Shown here: one piece after another, positions 1-6,657 of the stretch
Numbering within the stretch: position 1 is the stretch's first letter
Layout: each line of letters starts with the position of its first letter
Assembly (NCBI GenBank): GCA_016190175.1
Contig: JACPRC010000212.1
Location: forward strand, 1 to 37,792
Reading direction: 5' to 3'
Length of the DNA: 37,792 nucleotides
Source of the DNA: Planctomycetota bacterium
Lineage (GTDB): Bacteria; Planctomycetota; MHYJ01; JACPRB01
Translations under genes and position numbers: made by a program
The notes under the pieces: generated by a model
What the model saw: the letters and a program-made list of their open reading frames with translations, nothing else
Database searches by the model: none
Told to the model about the DNA's origin: nothing

Positions 1-83
1 CGCACCCCCTCGGGCCCCCGGAGGAGGGGCGCGGGGAGGCTTCCCCGCCCTCTCTCTTCTCTGTTCTTTGCTCTTTCCTCTTT

Positions 84-119
84 CTGAATGGTCCGCCACA
101 ATAAGTGCGGACCATTCAG
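84..119. repeat. Perfect 13-bp inverted repeat, hairpin
   Basis: CTGAATGGTCCGC (84-96) is repeated in perfect inverse as GCGGACCATTCAG (107-119) around a 10-base loop. It lies 52 bases beyond the spoVG stop codon. In the minus direction the stem is followed by a purine-rich run, not a U tract, so it does not look like a standard intrinsic terminator. It may still end or stabilise the 3' end of the psd-spoVG transcript, or it may be a dispersed palindromic repeat. The rest of 1-170 shows a pyrimidine-rich tract at about 50-83 and no gene. Confidence 0.75.
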
Positions 120-170
120 CTTCTCCGGCGGAACCGAGGCGAAACCCCGGAAGACCCTATGGCGGGCGAA

Positions 171-599
171 TCACTCCTCGTAGTCCTCGCCGTCGAAGAT
201 CTCCACCGGCTTGTATCCGGGCTGCTTGGAGCGCTCCAGTTCGAGACGATACTCGTCGAGAACGCGTTTCTCGAGGGCCGCCCTGGCCTCCGCGTGGATC
301 GGGTGGGCGATGTCCGCATGGACGCGCGTGCGCCCGTTCGGGTCCTTGGGGGCGCGGTTGGGGGCGAGGTGGTTCCCGCACTCGCCGCAGAACCGGGCGC
401 GAAGGTGGTTCTTCATCCCGCAGTGGGCGCAGCGGTCCGTGAGCTTACGCGACGGCATCGCGACGAAGGGGCCGCGCGGCCCCTCGATGATCTTGAGGTC
501 CCGGATCACGATCGCCCCGTCGACGGTGATGCTGCAGAAGGCGCGCAGCTTGTCCGTCCGGTTCAGGATCAGCTTGATGCGGACTTCGCTGATGTTCAT
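171..599 (-). CDS. spoVG: SpoVG family regulator with internal zinc ribbon
   Basis: A 142-residue SpoVG-family protein. In other bacteria SpoVG is a small nucleic-acid-binding regulator. The conserved core is visible at both ends: an opening MNISEVRIKL, then FVAMPSRK near residues 45-52, and DIAHPI followed by a helix ending VLDEY near 96-117. Between the two halves sits an extra block of about 40 residues with C57-x2-C60 and C71-x2-C74, which looks like a zinc ribbon; the Bacillus protein lacks this. The start is the ATG at 599, three bases before the ispE stop. It is the last gene of the psd-pssA-folK-panC-ispE-spoVG operon. Family assignment is firm; its targets here are unknown. Confidence 0.93.
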   Translation of the reverse strand: MNISEVRIKLILNRTDKLRAFCSITVDGAIVIRDLKIIEGPRGPFVAMPSRKLTDRCAHCGMKNHLRARFCGECGNHLAPNRAPKDPNGRTRVHADIAHPIHAEARAALEKRVLDEYRLELERSKQPGYKPVEIFDGEDYEE

Positions 600-1402
600 G
601 GCGCTCCCCACGTGCTCGAGGCCGCGCGCGCGCCGAGGGCCTCCGCCGCCGCGCGGTCCGGAACCAGGCGGTACACGGCCGACCCGCTCCCGGTCATCCG
701 GGCGCCGGGCCCCAGCCGGGTCATCCACGTCCGCAACGCCGGACGCAGTCCGGAGGCCGCCGCCTCCAGCCGGTTGAAGAGGGCGCGCTCCAGCGCGTCT
801 CCGGAGCCCGAGGCGTACGCGTTCAGAAATCCAGTAACAGGTTTTGCGCCCCGAGTCAAGCCCTTCTTCCGGTGGATCGCGTAGATCTCGCGCGTCGGGT
901 TCGCGAAGGGCGGGAAGAGCAGTGCAAAATGGAGCCGGCGGCGCCCGGGGAGGGGATGGACGATCTCGCCGCGCCCCGTGCACAGCGCAGGACCGCGCGC
1001 GAAGAAGAAGTTCACGTCCGAGCCGACCGCGGCGCCGGCCTCCTCCCGATCCAGCCCGAGACCGAAGAGCCCGTCGAGCGCCTCGATCATCGAGGCCGCG
1101 TCCGAGCTGCCGCCGCCGAGCCCCGAACCGGCGGGGATGCGCTTGACGAGCCGCGCGCGCACGCCCGGGATCTTCCGGCGCCGCGCGACCGCCTCGTACG
1201 CCTTCTCGACCGTGTTTTTCCCCTCGAGCGCGGCCCCTTCGACCTCGAGCGAGAAGCGCCGGGAGGGGGCGATCTCGATCGTGTCGCACAGGTCGATCGG
1301 GACCATGACGGTGACGATCTCGTGGTACCCGTCCGGGCGGAGGCCGGGCAGCTCGAGGAACAGGTTGATCTTCGCGGGGCAGTCGAGGACGACGCGCCTC
1401 AT
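596..1402 (-). CDS. ispE: 4-diphosphocytidyl-2-C-methyl-D-erythritol kinase
   Basis: IspE phosphorylates CDP-methylerythritol at the 2-position, the fourth step of the MEP pathway to isopentenyl diphosphate. The 268-residue protein is of normal family length. The opening contains PAKINLFLE and a DGYHE motif, and the GHMP-kinase ATP loop reads PAGSGLGGGSSDAA. The GSDVNFFF segment and the later MTGSGSAVY segment match the other GHMP motifs. The ATG at 1402 overlaps the panC stop as ATGA, and the gene overlaps the spoVG start by 4 bases, so translation is probably coupled along the operon. Nothing is missing from the active-site motifs. Confidence 0.96.
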   Translation of the reverse strand: MRRVVLDCPAKINLFLELPGLRPDGYHEIVTVMVPIDLCDTIEIAPSRRFSLEVEGAALEGKNTVEKAYEAVARRRKIPGVRARLVKRIPAGSGLGGGSSDAASMIEALDGLFGLGLDREEAGAAVGSDVNFFFARGPALCTGRGEIVHPLPGRRRLHFALLFPPFANPTREIYAIHRKKGLTRGAKPVTGFLNAYASGSGDALERALFNRLEAAASGLRPALRTWMTRLGPGARMTGSGSAVYRLVPDRAAAEALGARAASSTWGAP

Positions 1403-2247
1403 ACGAGCGCGTTGTCGATCAGCCGCGCCTTGCCGATGCGCACGGCGAGCGCGATGAGGGTCTTGCCCTTGATCTCCTTGAGGGGCTCGAGCGTCTCCGA
1501 GTTGACGACGGCGATGTAGTCGATCCTGGCGCCCTTCACGCGGTTGATCACCCGCTTCATCTCCGAGGTCACCCGCGCCGCCGAGCTCTCGCCGTTGGAG
1601 ACCATCTCCTCGGCCCTCCGCAGGGCCTGGTGGAGGCACCCCGCGTCCTTGCGCTGCTTCGGCCCCAGGTAGATGTTGCGCGAGCTCATCGCGACCCCGT
1701 CCTCCTCGCGGACGGTCGGGTGCACGCGCACGTCCACGTCGAGGTTGAGGTCGATCGTCATCCGGCGGATGATGAGGTACTGCTGGTAGTCCTTCTGGCC
1801 GAAGTAGGCGACGTCGGGACGCACCATGTTGAAGAGCTTGCAGACCACGGTCATGACGCCGCGGAAATGGCCGGGGCGGAACCGGCCGCACAGCTTCGAG
1901 GGCAGGCCCCCGTCGCTCTGGTCGATGTACGTGTCGAACCCCTTCGGGTACATCTCCGCCACCTCGGGACAGAAGAGGATGTCCGCCTTCTCGCTCTCGG
2001 CCATCCGGAGGTCCCGGTCGAGCTGGCGCGGGTACTGGTCGTAGTCCTCTCCCGCGGAGAACTGGAGGGGGTTGACGAAGATGCTCACGATCACGGAGTC
2101 GCACTCCCGGCGTGCCTGCCGGATCAGGCTGAGATGTCCCGCGTGGAAGGCGCCCATGGTCGGGACGAAGCCGGTCTTCCACCCCTTCCGGCGGCAGTCC
2201 GAGACGAACCCCCGGACTTCATGGATCGTGCGGACGATCTGAGTCAT
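1399..2247 (-). CDS. panC: Pantothenate synthetase (pantoate-beta-alanine ligase)
   Basis: PanC joins pantoate and beta-alanine with ATP to make pantothenate, the precursor of coenzyme A. The 282-residue protein has the nucleotidyl-transferase HxGH site (H35 to H38 in PTMGAFHAGHLSLI), the FVNPLQF segment, the GRFRPGHFRGV segment and the MSSRN motif that serves as the KMSKS equivalent. The ATG at 2247 overlaps the folK stop as ATGA, and its own stop overlaps the ispE start. No panB or panD is in the window. The assignment is secure. Confidence 0.97.
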   Translation of the reverse strand: MTQIVRTIHEVRGFVSDCRRKGWKTGFVPTMGAFHAGHLSLIRQARRECDSVIVSIFVNPLQFSAGEDYDQYPRQLDRDLRMAESEKADILFCPEVAEMYPKGFDTYIDQSDGGLPSKLCGRFRPGHFRGVMTVVCKLFNMVRPDVAYFGQKDYQQYLIIRRMTIDLNLDVDVRVHPTVREEDGVAMSSRNIYLGPKQRKDAGCLHQALRRAEEMVSNGESSAARVTSEMKRVINRVKGARIDYIAVVNSETLEPLKEIKGKTLIALAVRIGKARLIDNALV

Positions 2248-2753
2248 CGTCGGTCCTCGGCGATCCCTGACAGGTGATGCAGCAACCCGCGCACCGTCCG
2301 TCCGGTCCCCGGCACCCGCCGGGCCGGACACAGTTCCGCCAGCGGCTCCAGCACGAATCCGCGTTCGGCCAGCCGGGGATGGGGTACGGTCAGCCGCTCC
2401 GAACGCACCTCCCCGCGCCCGAACAGCAGGAGATCCAGGTCGATCGGGCGCGGCCCCCATCGCCGCCTGCGGACCCGCCCCATCTCCGCCTCGATCCTCA
2501 GGAGGTGACCCAGCAGCTCCTCCGGTTCCGGCGCGCACGCGATCTCCGCCACGGCGTTGAGGAAACGGGGCTGTTCCTCGAGGCCGACGGGGTCCGTCTC
2601 CCGGACGGTGGAGCGGCGCAGCACCCGGACGCCGGGGACGAGACCGAGGCGGCGGAGCGCCTCGTCGAGGTTGGCCTGCCGGTCGCCCAGATTCGAACCC
2701 AGCCCCACGTATGCGACCGTCTGCGTCTTCCGTGCGGTCCCGCTTCTGTGCAC
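2244..2753 (-). CDS. folK: 6-hydroxymethyl-7,8-dihydropterin pyrophosphokinase
   Basis: FolK transfers pyrophosphate from ATP to 6-hydroxymethyl-dihydropterin in folate synthesis. The 169-residue protein opens with the family's YVGLGSNLGDR motif and carries the catalytic RRWGPRPIDLDLLLF block and a PHPRL motif. The chosen start is GTG at 2753, 9 bases after the pssA stop. About 12 residues precede the family's usual N-terminus, so a slightly later start is possible, but no better codon is obvious. It is co-transcribed with panC through a 4-base overlap. Confidence 0.95.
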   Translation of the reverse strand: MHRSGTARKTQTVAYVGLGSNLGDRQANLDEALRRLGLVPGVRVLRRSTVRETDPVGLEEQPRFLNAVAEIACAPEPEELLGHLLRIEAEMGRVRRRRWGPRPIDLDLLLFGRGEVRSERLTVPHPRLAERGFVLEPLAELCPARRVPGTGRTVRGLLHHLSGIAEDRR

Positions 2754-2762
2754 TCTGTGTCC

Positions 2763-3608
2763 CTAGAAGAGGGTTTCGTCCCGGTCCGATCCAGGCGCGA
2801 CGGCGGCGGCCGGGACGGGCTTCCGCAGCAGGCGGCGGCGGAGCCACAGGACCGGGCCGATGAGGGCGTAGACGAAGAAGCCGAGGAAGATCGCGAACTC
2901 GTGCAGCAGCGCGACGAGCACGAAGACGAGCACGAGTTCGACGAGCGTCACGAACGGCCGGAATCCCTTGAAGATCCGGTTGACGAGATGGACGTACCGG
3001 ATGCGGGAGACCATCAGGACCGCGAGAACGACCGCGAAGACCGGGAGCGCCTTCAGGATGATGCGCGACACGGCCCAGTCGGGGAAGGCCGTCCACGGGA
3101 TCACGGCTGCGGCGATGACGCCCGCCGCCGCCGGCGACGGCAGCCCGGCGAACTCCTGATGGGACTTCTCGTCCGGCGTGGTCTCGACGTTGAATCGGGC
3201 CAGCCGGATGAGGGCGCACATCACGTACAGGACGCACGCGACCTCGACGACCCGGTCCGGGAGGAAGCTCGTCGCGTGGCAGAGACCGTACACGAGGAAG
3301 GCCGGGGCGCATCCGAAGGTCACGAGGTCGCAGAGAGAGTCGAGCTGGGCGCCGAAGTTCGACGTCGTGCGGGTCATCCGCGCGACCTTGCCGTCCAGCG
3401 CATCGAAGATCATGGCGATGAGGACGAGGTAGGCCGCCATGTGGAACGCGGCATCCTGCGCCGGCGACTTCGTACCGAGGGTGAGACCTTCCCCGACCTT
3501 GATCATCGCGAGGAAGCCGCAGACGCCGTTGGCCAGCGTGAGGAACGCGGGGAGGAGCGCGATGTGGCGCAGGCGCCGGGGCCGGCGCGGCCATCTCCAT
3601 CCGCCCAT
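2763..3608 (-). CDS. pssA: CDP-diacylglycerol-serine O-phosphatidyltransferase
   Basis: PssA makes phosphatidylserine from CDP-diacylglycerol and serine in the inner membrane; the upstream gene product Psd then decarboxylates it. The CDP-alcohol phosphotransferase signature DG-x2-AR-x8-G-x3-D-x3-D is complete at D72 to D94. About six or more hydrophobic segments are present. I chose the ATG at 3608 (281 residues) because the protein then opens with basic residues and the family-typical LRHIALLPAFLTLANG. A GTG at 3689 would add 27 low-complexity residues and overlap psd by 38 bases; that start is possible but has no good ribosome-binding site. Confidence 0.93.
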   Translation of the reverse strand: MGGWRWPRRPRRLRHIALLPAFLTLANGVCGFLAMIKVGEGLTLGTKSPAQDAAFHMAAYLVLIAMIFDALDGKVARMTRTTSNFGAQLDSLCDLVTFGCAPAFLVYGLCHATSFLPDRVVEVACVLYVMCALIRLARFNVETTPDEKSHQEFAGLPSPAAAGVIAAAVIPWTAFPDWAVSRIILKALPVFAVVLAVLMVSRIRYVHLVNRIFKGFRPFVTLVELVLVFVLVALLHEFAIFLGFFVYALIGPVLWLRRRLLRKPVPAAAVAPGSDRDETLF

Positions 3609-3651
3609 GCGCGGCCGTTCCGCGGCCGGTTCCGGGCCGGGGGCGGGCGGC

Positions 3652-4302
3652 CTAGGATCGGGCGATTCGTGCAAGGACGGTCTCCCCACCTTTGACCCGG
3701 TCGCCGAGCTTGATGTTCAAGTCCCCGAGCCGCGTCTTCGGGATGTACAGGTCCGTCCGCGACCCGAATTTGATCATCCCGATCCGCTGGCCCGCCTCGA
3801 GCTGTTCGTTCTCGTGGATCGCGCACACGATCCTGCGGGCGATCGCGCCCGCGATCTGGGTCACCACCACGGGCACGGGTCCGTCGATGTGGATCGCGTT
3901 CTGCTCGTTCACCTTCCCGCAGTCCGGCGTCCGCGCGTCGCGGAACCGTCCCGGCGTGTAGCGGATGGCCCGGACGACCCCCGAGCACGGCGCGCGGTTG
4001 ACGTGGACGTTGAACACGGAGAGGAAGATGCCGATCTTGAGCGCCTCCTCCTTGATGAACTCCCCCTCGTGCGTCGTGGAAATCTCCACCACGGTGCCGT
4101 CCGCCGGCGCGACCAGGAGGTCCGGCGACCGCGGGGGCCGCCTGACCGGGTCGCGGAAGAAGTAGAGCGTGAAGAGCAGACCCAGAATCGGGAGGGCCAC
4201 GAGCGGCGGAAAGAGGATCCACGCCCCCGCGGCCAGAATCGTCCAAAGAAGGCCGTAGAGGAGAATCTCGCGCGTGCCGTAGGAGGCCAAAAGCAAGGCC
4301 AT
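3652..4302 (-). CDS. psd: Phosphatidylserine decarboxylase proenzyme
   Basis: Psd removes CO2 from phosphatidylserine to give phosphatidylethanolamine. The 216-residue protein is the short form of the family. Two hydrophobic segments lie at about residues 11-29 and 31-49. The triad is visible as D68 in PADG, H100 in FNVHVNR, and S181. Self-cleavage between G180 and S181 (in KFGSRTD) would create the pyruvoyl cofactor. It is the first gene of the operon that continues into pssA, so both steps of PE synthesis are co-expressed. The promoter at 4360-4388 lies about 60 bases upstream. Confidence 0.96.
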   Translation of the reverse strand: MALLLASYGTREILLYGLLWTILAAGAWILFPPLVALPILGLLFTLYFFRDPVRRPPRSPDLLVAPADGTVVEISTTHEGEFIKEEALKIGIFLSVFNVHVNRAPCSGVVRAIRYTPGRFRDARTPDCGKVNEQNAIHIDGPVPVVVTQIAGAIARRIVCAIHENEQLEAGQRIGMIKFGSRTDLYIPKTRLGDLNIKLGDRVKGGETVLARIARS

Positions 4303-4359
4303 GAAGGTAGTTCCCCCGCGCGGCCGATACTGAGATCAAGGGCGCGGCAGGACGGGGGC

Positions 4360-4388
4360 AATCTAGCACCCCCCTTTTTTCCTGTCAA
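4360..4388 (-). promoter_or_regulatory. Sigma-70-type promoter of the psd operon
   Basis: On the minus strand a perfect TTGACA (4388-4383) is followed after 17 bases by TAGATT (4365-4360). It points at psd (start 4302) and would drive psd through spoVG. The spacer contains an A tract next to a G tract. This is sequence evidence only. Confidence 0.75.
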
Positions 4389-4436
4389 TAGCGCGACCGA
4401 ATTTCCTGGCCCGCCTCCGGGCGGGGGCCTATCATC

Positions 4437-4739
4437 ATGCAGGAATCCTGGATCCGGTCTCTGGCGCGCGCGGGGGAGAGGGTCACGGGCTGGGCGGCGG
4501 CCTGCGCCCTCGCAGTCCTGGCGGTCTTCCTGCTCCTGGCCGCGCGCAGGACCCACCGCGAGGCCGCCGAGCTCGCGTTCCGGCACGACGCCCACGTCCG
4601 GGAGACCGGACGGTTGAAGGCGGAAAACGCGGCTCTCCGCGCCGAGATCCGGGCGCTGGAGGAGGATCCCGTGTACGTGGAATCGGTCCTCCGCGGCCGG
4701 AAGATGGCGGAGTCCGGCGAGAAGACCGTGCGGAAGTAG
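4437..4739 (+). CDS. FtsB/DivIC-like septum-initiator protein
   Basis: A 100-residue bitopic membrane protein. It has a short N-terminal segment, one membrane helix at about residues 18-36, then a coiled coil of about 40 residues containing LKAENAALRAEIRALEEDP, which is the pattern of the FtsB/DivIC septum-initiator family. Such proteins link FtsL and FtsQ in the division complex. The gene stops 3 bases before fliM, so the two are almost certainly one transcript, which makes a role at the flagellar base an alternative. No clear ribosome-binding site precedes the ATG at 4437. The topology is clear; the family call is moderate because the family is short and low in conserved residues. Confidence 0.7.
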   Translation: MQESWIRSLARAGERVTGWAAACALAVLAVFLLLAARRTHREAAELAFRHDAHVRETGRLKAENAALRAEIRALEEDPVYVESVLRGRKMAESGEKTVRK

Positions 4740-4742
4740 ATC

Positions 4743-6068
4743 ATGGCCGAGCCCGACAAGATCCTGTCGCAGCACGAAGTGGACGCCCTCCTCTCCGCGA
4801 TCGACAGCGGCGAGATCGAGGTCGGCATCGAGGAGCAGCCCGGCCGTCAGGTCATGCCGTACGATTTCAAGCGGCCGGAGCGCGTGGCCCGCGACCAGCT
4901 CCGCGCGATCGAGACGCTCCACGACGTCTTCGCGCGGGACTTCCAGTCCGCCCTCTCCGGCCAGCTCCGCTCGGTCGTCGACGTCAAGGTCGCCAGCGTC
5001 GACCAGCTCACCTTCAGCGAGTTCATCAATTCGCTGCCGAACCCGACGGTGTTCACGGTCCTCTCGTGCGAGCCGCTCGAGGGGAGCTTCATCTTCGAGC
5101 TCAACCCGATCATCGCCTTCCCGATCTACGAGCGACTCCTCGGCGCGGGACGGGCCAGCTCGGTCCAGCCGGAGCGGCCGCTCTCGGAGCTGGAATGGAA
5201 CGTGCTGGGCACGGTGATCGATACGGCCCTGGAGAGGATGAAGAAGGTGTGGGCGGACGTCGTCGACGTGAACTTCCAGATCCGCACGCGGGAATCCAAC
5301 CCGCAGATCATGCAGATCTTCTCCGCCAACGAGCCGGTCATCTCGGTCGTGCTCGAACTGGCGATGGGGGAGCACAAGGGATACGTGAACATCTGCATCC
5401 CCGTCATGTCCATCGAGGGCCTGATGGAGAAGATCACGGCCCACACGTGGTTCGCGTCCCGCAAGAGGGAGGAGTCCCCGGGCCAGGAGACCGCGATCTC
5501 CCGGCAGCTCGCGCCCGCCGAGCTCACGGTCTCGGCCCACCTGGCGATCGAGTCGATCCCGATGGAGGAGTTGAAGAACCTGCGGTCCGGCGACCTCCTG
5601 GCGACGAACCACCACCAGGCCGCTCCGCTCATCGTCTCGATCGAGGGGCGTCCCAAGTTCACGGCGCGGATCGGGGCGCTGCGGGACCGCCGCGCGGTCA
5701 AGATCTCCGGCGGGATCGACCCGTCCCGCGAGCCCGTCGTCCTCCTGCCGCACGCCGAACTGCGGCTTCAGAAAGGCGAGGCCGGGGCGTTCGCCGAGAC
5801 GCCGCCGGCCCGGGTGGATCACATCCTCTCGCTGCCGGTGTCGGCCACGGTCGTGCTGGCCGAGAAGCCCGTGCCGCTCCGGTTCGTGCTGGGTCTGCGC
5901 CCCGGCGACATCATCGAGTTCGACAAGGGGGTGGAGACACCGCTGGACTTCGAGGTGACGGGGAGGAAGATCGCGCGCGGGACCGCGGTCAAGATGGGCG
6001 AGCGGTTCGGCATCCAGATCGGCCACGTCAAGGACGCGCGGGAGACGGTGCGCTCGCTGGGGACGTGA
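4743..6068 (+). CDS. fliM: FliM flagellar switch protein with extra FliN-like domain
   Basis: A 441-residue protein, about 100 longer than usual FliM. Residues 8-20 (LSQHEVDALLSAI) match the CheY-binding N-terminal motif of FliM. A CheC-like middle domain follows (about 45-230). A first SpoA domain lies at about 258-326. After a short proline-containing linker a second SpoA domain occupies about 358-432, with the FliN-type LPVSATVVLAEKPVPL opening and the conserved GDIIEF step. FliM and FliN normally form separate proteins in the C ring. No other flagellar gene is in the window. It could also be an export-apparatus C-ring protein, but the N-terminal motif favours a flagellar switch. Confidence 0.9.
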   Translation: MAEPDKILSQHEVDALLSAIDSGEIEVGIEEQPGRQVMPYDFKRPERVARDQLRAIETLHDVFARDFQSALSGQLRSVVDVKVASVDQLTFSEFINSLPNPTVFTVLSCEPLEGSFIFELNPIIAFPIYERLLGAGRASSVQPERPLSELEWNVLGTVIDTALERMKKVWADVVDVNFQIRTRESNPQIMQIFSANEPVISVVLELAMGEHKGYVNICIPVMSIEGLMEKITAHTWFASRKREESPGQETAISRQLAPAELTVSAHLAIESIPMEELKNLRSGDLLATNHHQAAPLIVSIEGRPKFTARIGALRDRRAVKISGGIDPSREPVVLLPHAELRLQKGEAGAFAETPPARVDHILSLPVSATVVLAEKPVPLRFVLGLRPGDIIEFDKGVETPLDFEVTGRKIARGTAVKMGERFGIQIGHVKDARETVRSLGT

Positions 6069-6116
6069 CGCGCGCCGGAGCGGCCGTTCAGGGGCACCGC
6101 CATCGCCTTCCGCATG

Positions 6117-6148
6117 CCGCCGCGCCGTGCGGGGCGCCGCCGCTTTTT
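6117..6148 (+). terminator. Possible intrinsic terminator after fliM
   Basis: A very GC-rich stretch that can fold on itself (GCGCC against GGCGC around the centre) ends in CGCTTTTTCC at about 6141-6150. It sits about 50 bases after the fliM stop and directly before the next promoter. The stem is imperfect and could be drawn in more than one way. Confidence 0.4.
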
Positions 6149-6151
6149 CCC

Positions 6152-6180
6152 TTGACAACCCTATTGTTGATGTGTAGAAT
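6152..6180 (+). promoter_or_regulatory. Strong sigma-70-type promoter of a small RNA
   Basis: A perfect TTGACA (6152-6157), a 17-base AT-rich spacer and TAGAAT (6175-6180). This is among the best promoters in the window. Predicted transcription start is about 6187. No protein start with a ribosome-binding site follows before the terminator at 6337. Confidence 0.82.
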
Positions 6181-6186
6181 ACATTG

Positions 6187-6370
6187 CGAATGGGTTACGA
6201 CGGACTCCGGTTAGGAGACCCCGAAGGAATGAACGTACGCGGTTGCGAGTAGGAGCGGGCGCCGGCCCCACCTTCCCCCGAACCACCTCCGGGGGCAAGC
6301 CCTCCCATCCTGTGCCCGGCGTCCGCAGGAGCGAAGACCGCCCGGACCCCCCAGGCCGGGCGGTTTTTGC
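6187..6370 (+). ncRNA. Candidate structured small RNA, 6S-like layout
   Basis: A stand-alone transcription unit of about 180 nt lies between the promoter at 6152-6180 and an intrinsic terminator. No convincing protein is inside; the only short frame, at 6229-6252, has seven codons and no spaced ribosome-binding site. The RNA can close on itself: 6201-6210 pairs with 6316-6325 over ten positions with one mismatch. A six-pair hairpin, 6275-6280 against 6290-6295, lies inside on the 3' side. A long-range closing stem with a large interior is the general layout of 6S RNA, but I could not match a sequence signature, so the class is an inference. It lacks the SRP RNA apical motif and is too short for tmRNA or RNase P RNA. 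Confidence 0.55.
6337..6368 (+). terminator. Intrinsic terminator of the small RNA
   Basis: ACCGCCCGG (6337-6345) pairs perfectly with CCGGGCGGT (6356-6364) around a 10-base loop and runs into five T residues (6364-6368). Confidence 0.88.
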
Positions 6371-6390
6371 TTCCGGGCCACCGGGGGGAT

Positions 6391-6550
6391 CGCCACGGAG
6401 TCGCGGGGACGGGGGCGAGCCCGGAAGCGCCACGGAGACGCCGAGACACGAGAGGGGCCCGAGTTCGAGGGCGCCGCGGAGTCACGGAGACACCGAGACG
6501 GCTCGCAAGACCGCGGGCGCCACGGAGCCACGGAGGCGCGGAGTCGCAGG
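6391..6550. repeat. Cluster of CACGGAG repeats
   Basis: CACGGAG occurs exactly at 6394, 6431, 6483, 6521 and 6529, set in looser copies of a unit like CCACGGAGNCACGGAG, with related GCGGAG and CACCGAG variants between. The cluster fills the space between the small-RNA terminator and the promoter of the FHA gene. A two-copy relative lies at 22389-22403, at the 3' end of the lipoprotein gene. I see no gene here. Confidence 0.7.
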
Positions 6551-6579
6551 GCCTTCGCGGCCGTCCGCCGCGTTTTTGG

Positions 6580-6609
6580 TTGAATCCGGATTTCCGGCCT
6601 CCCTATAAT
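6580..6609 (+). promoter_or_regulatory. Promoter of the FHA-domain gene
   Basis: TTGAAT (6580-6585), an 18-base spacer and a perfect TATAAT (6604-6609), 48 bases before the ATG at 6658. A ribosome-binding site GGGAG stands just before that ATG. Confidence 0.7.
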
Positions 6610-6657
6610 CCCCCCAGCGGGCCGTTGCGACACGGGCCGGGTCCGGCAGGGAGACTC

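Noticed and set aside
3609-3689. GTG start at 3689 for pssA
   Set aside because: It adds a low-complexity Pro-rich stretch, overlaps psd and lacks a ribosome-binding site; kept only as an alternative.
4430-4435. TATCAT as a -10 box for the FtsB-like gene
   Set aside because: It lies one base before the ATG, so transcription would begin inside the gene.
6229-6252. Seven-codon frame inside the small RNA
   Set aside because: The purine-rich GAAGGA touches the ATG with no spacer, and the frame is too short to judge; it was not called as a gene.
6391-6550. CRISPR-like array
   Set aside because: The repeated unit is about 7-16 bases with irregular spacing and no constant spacers; no cas gene is near.
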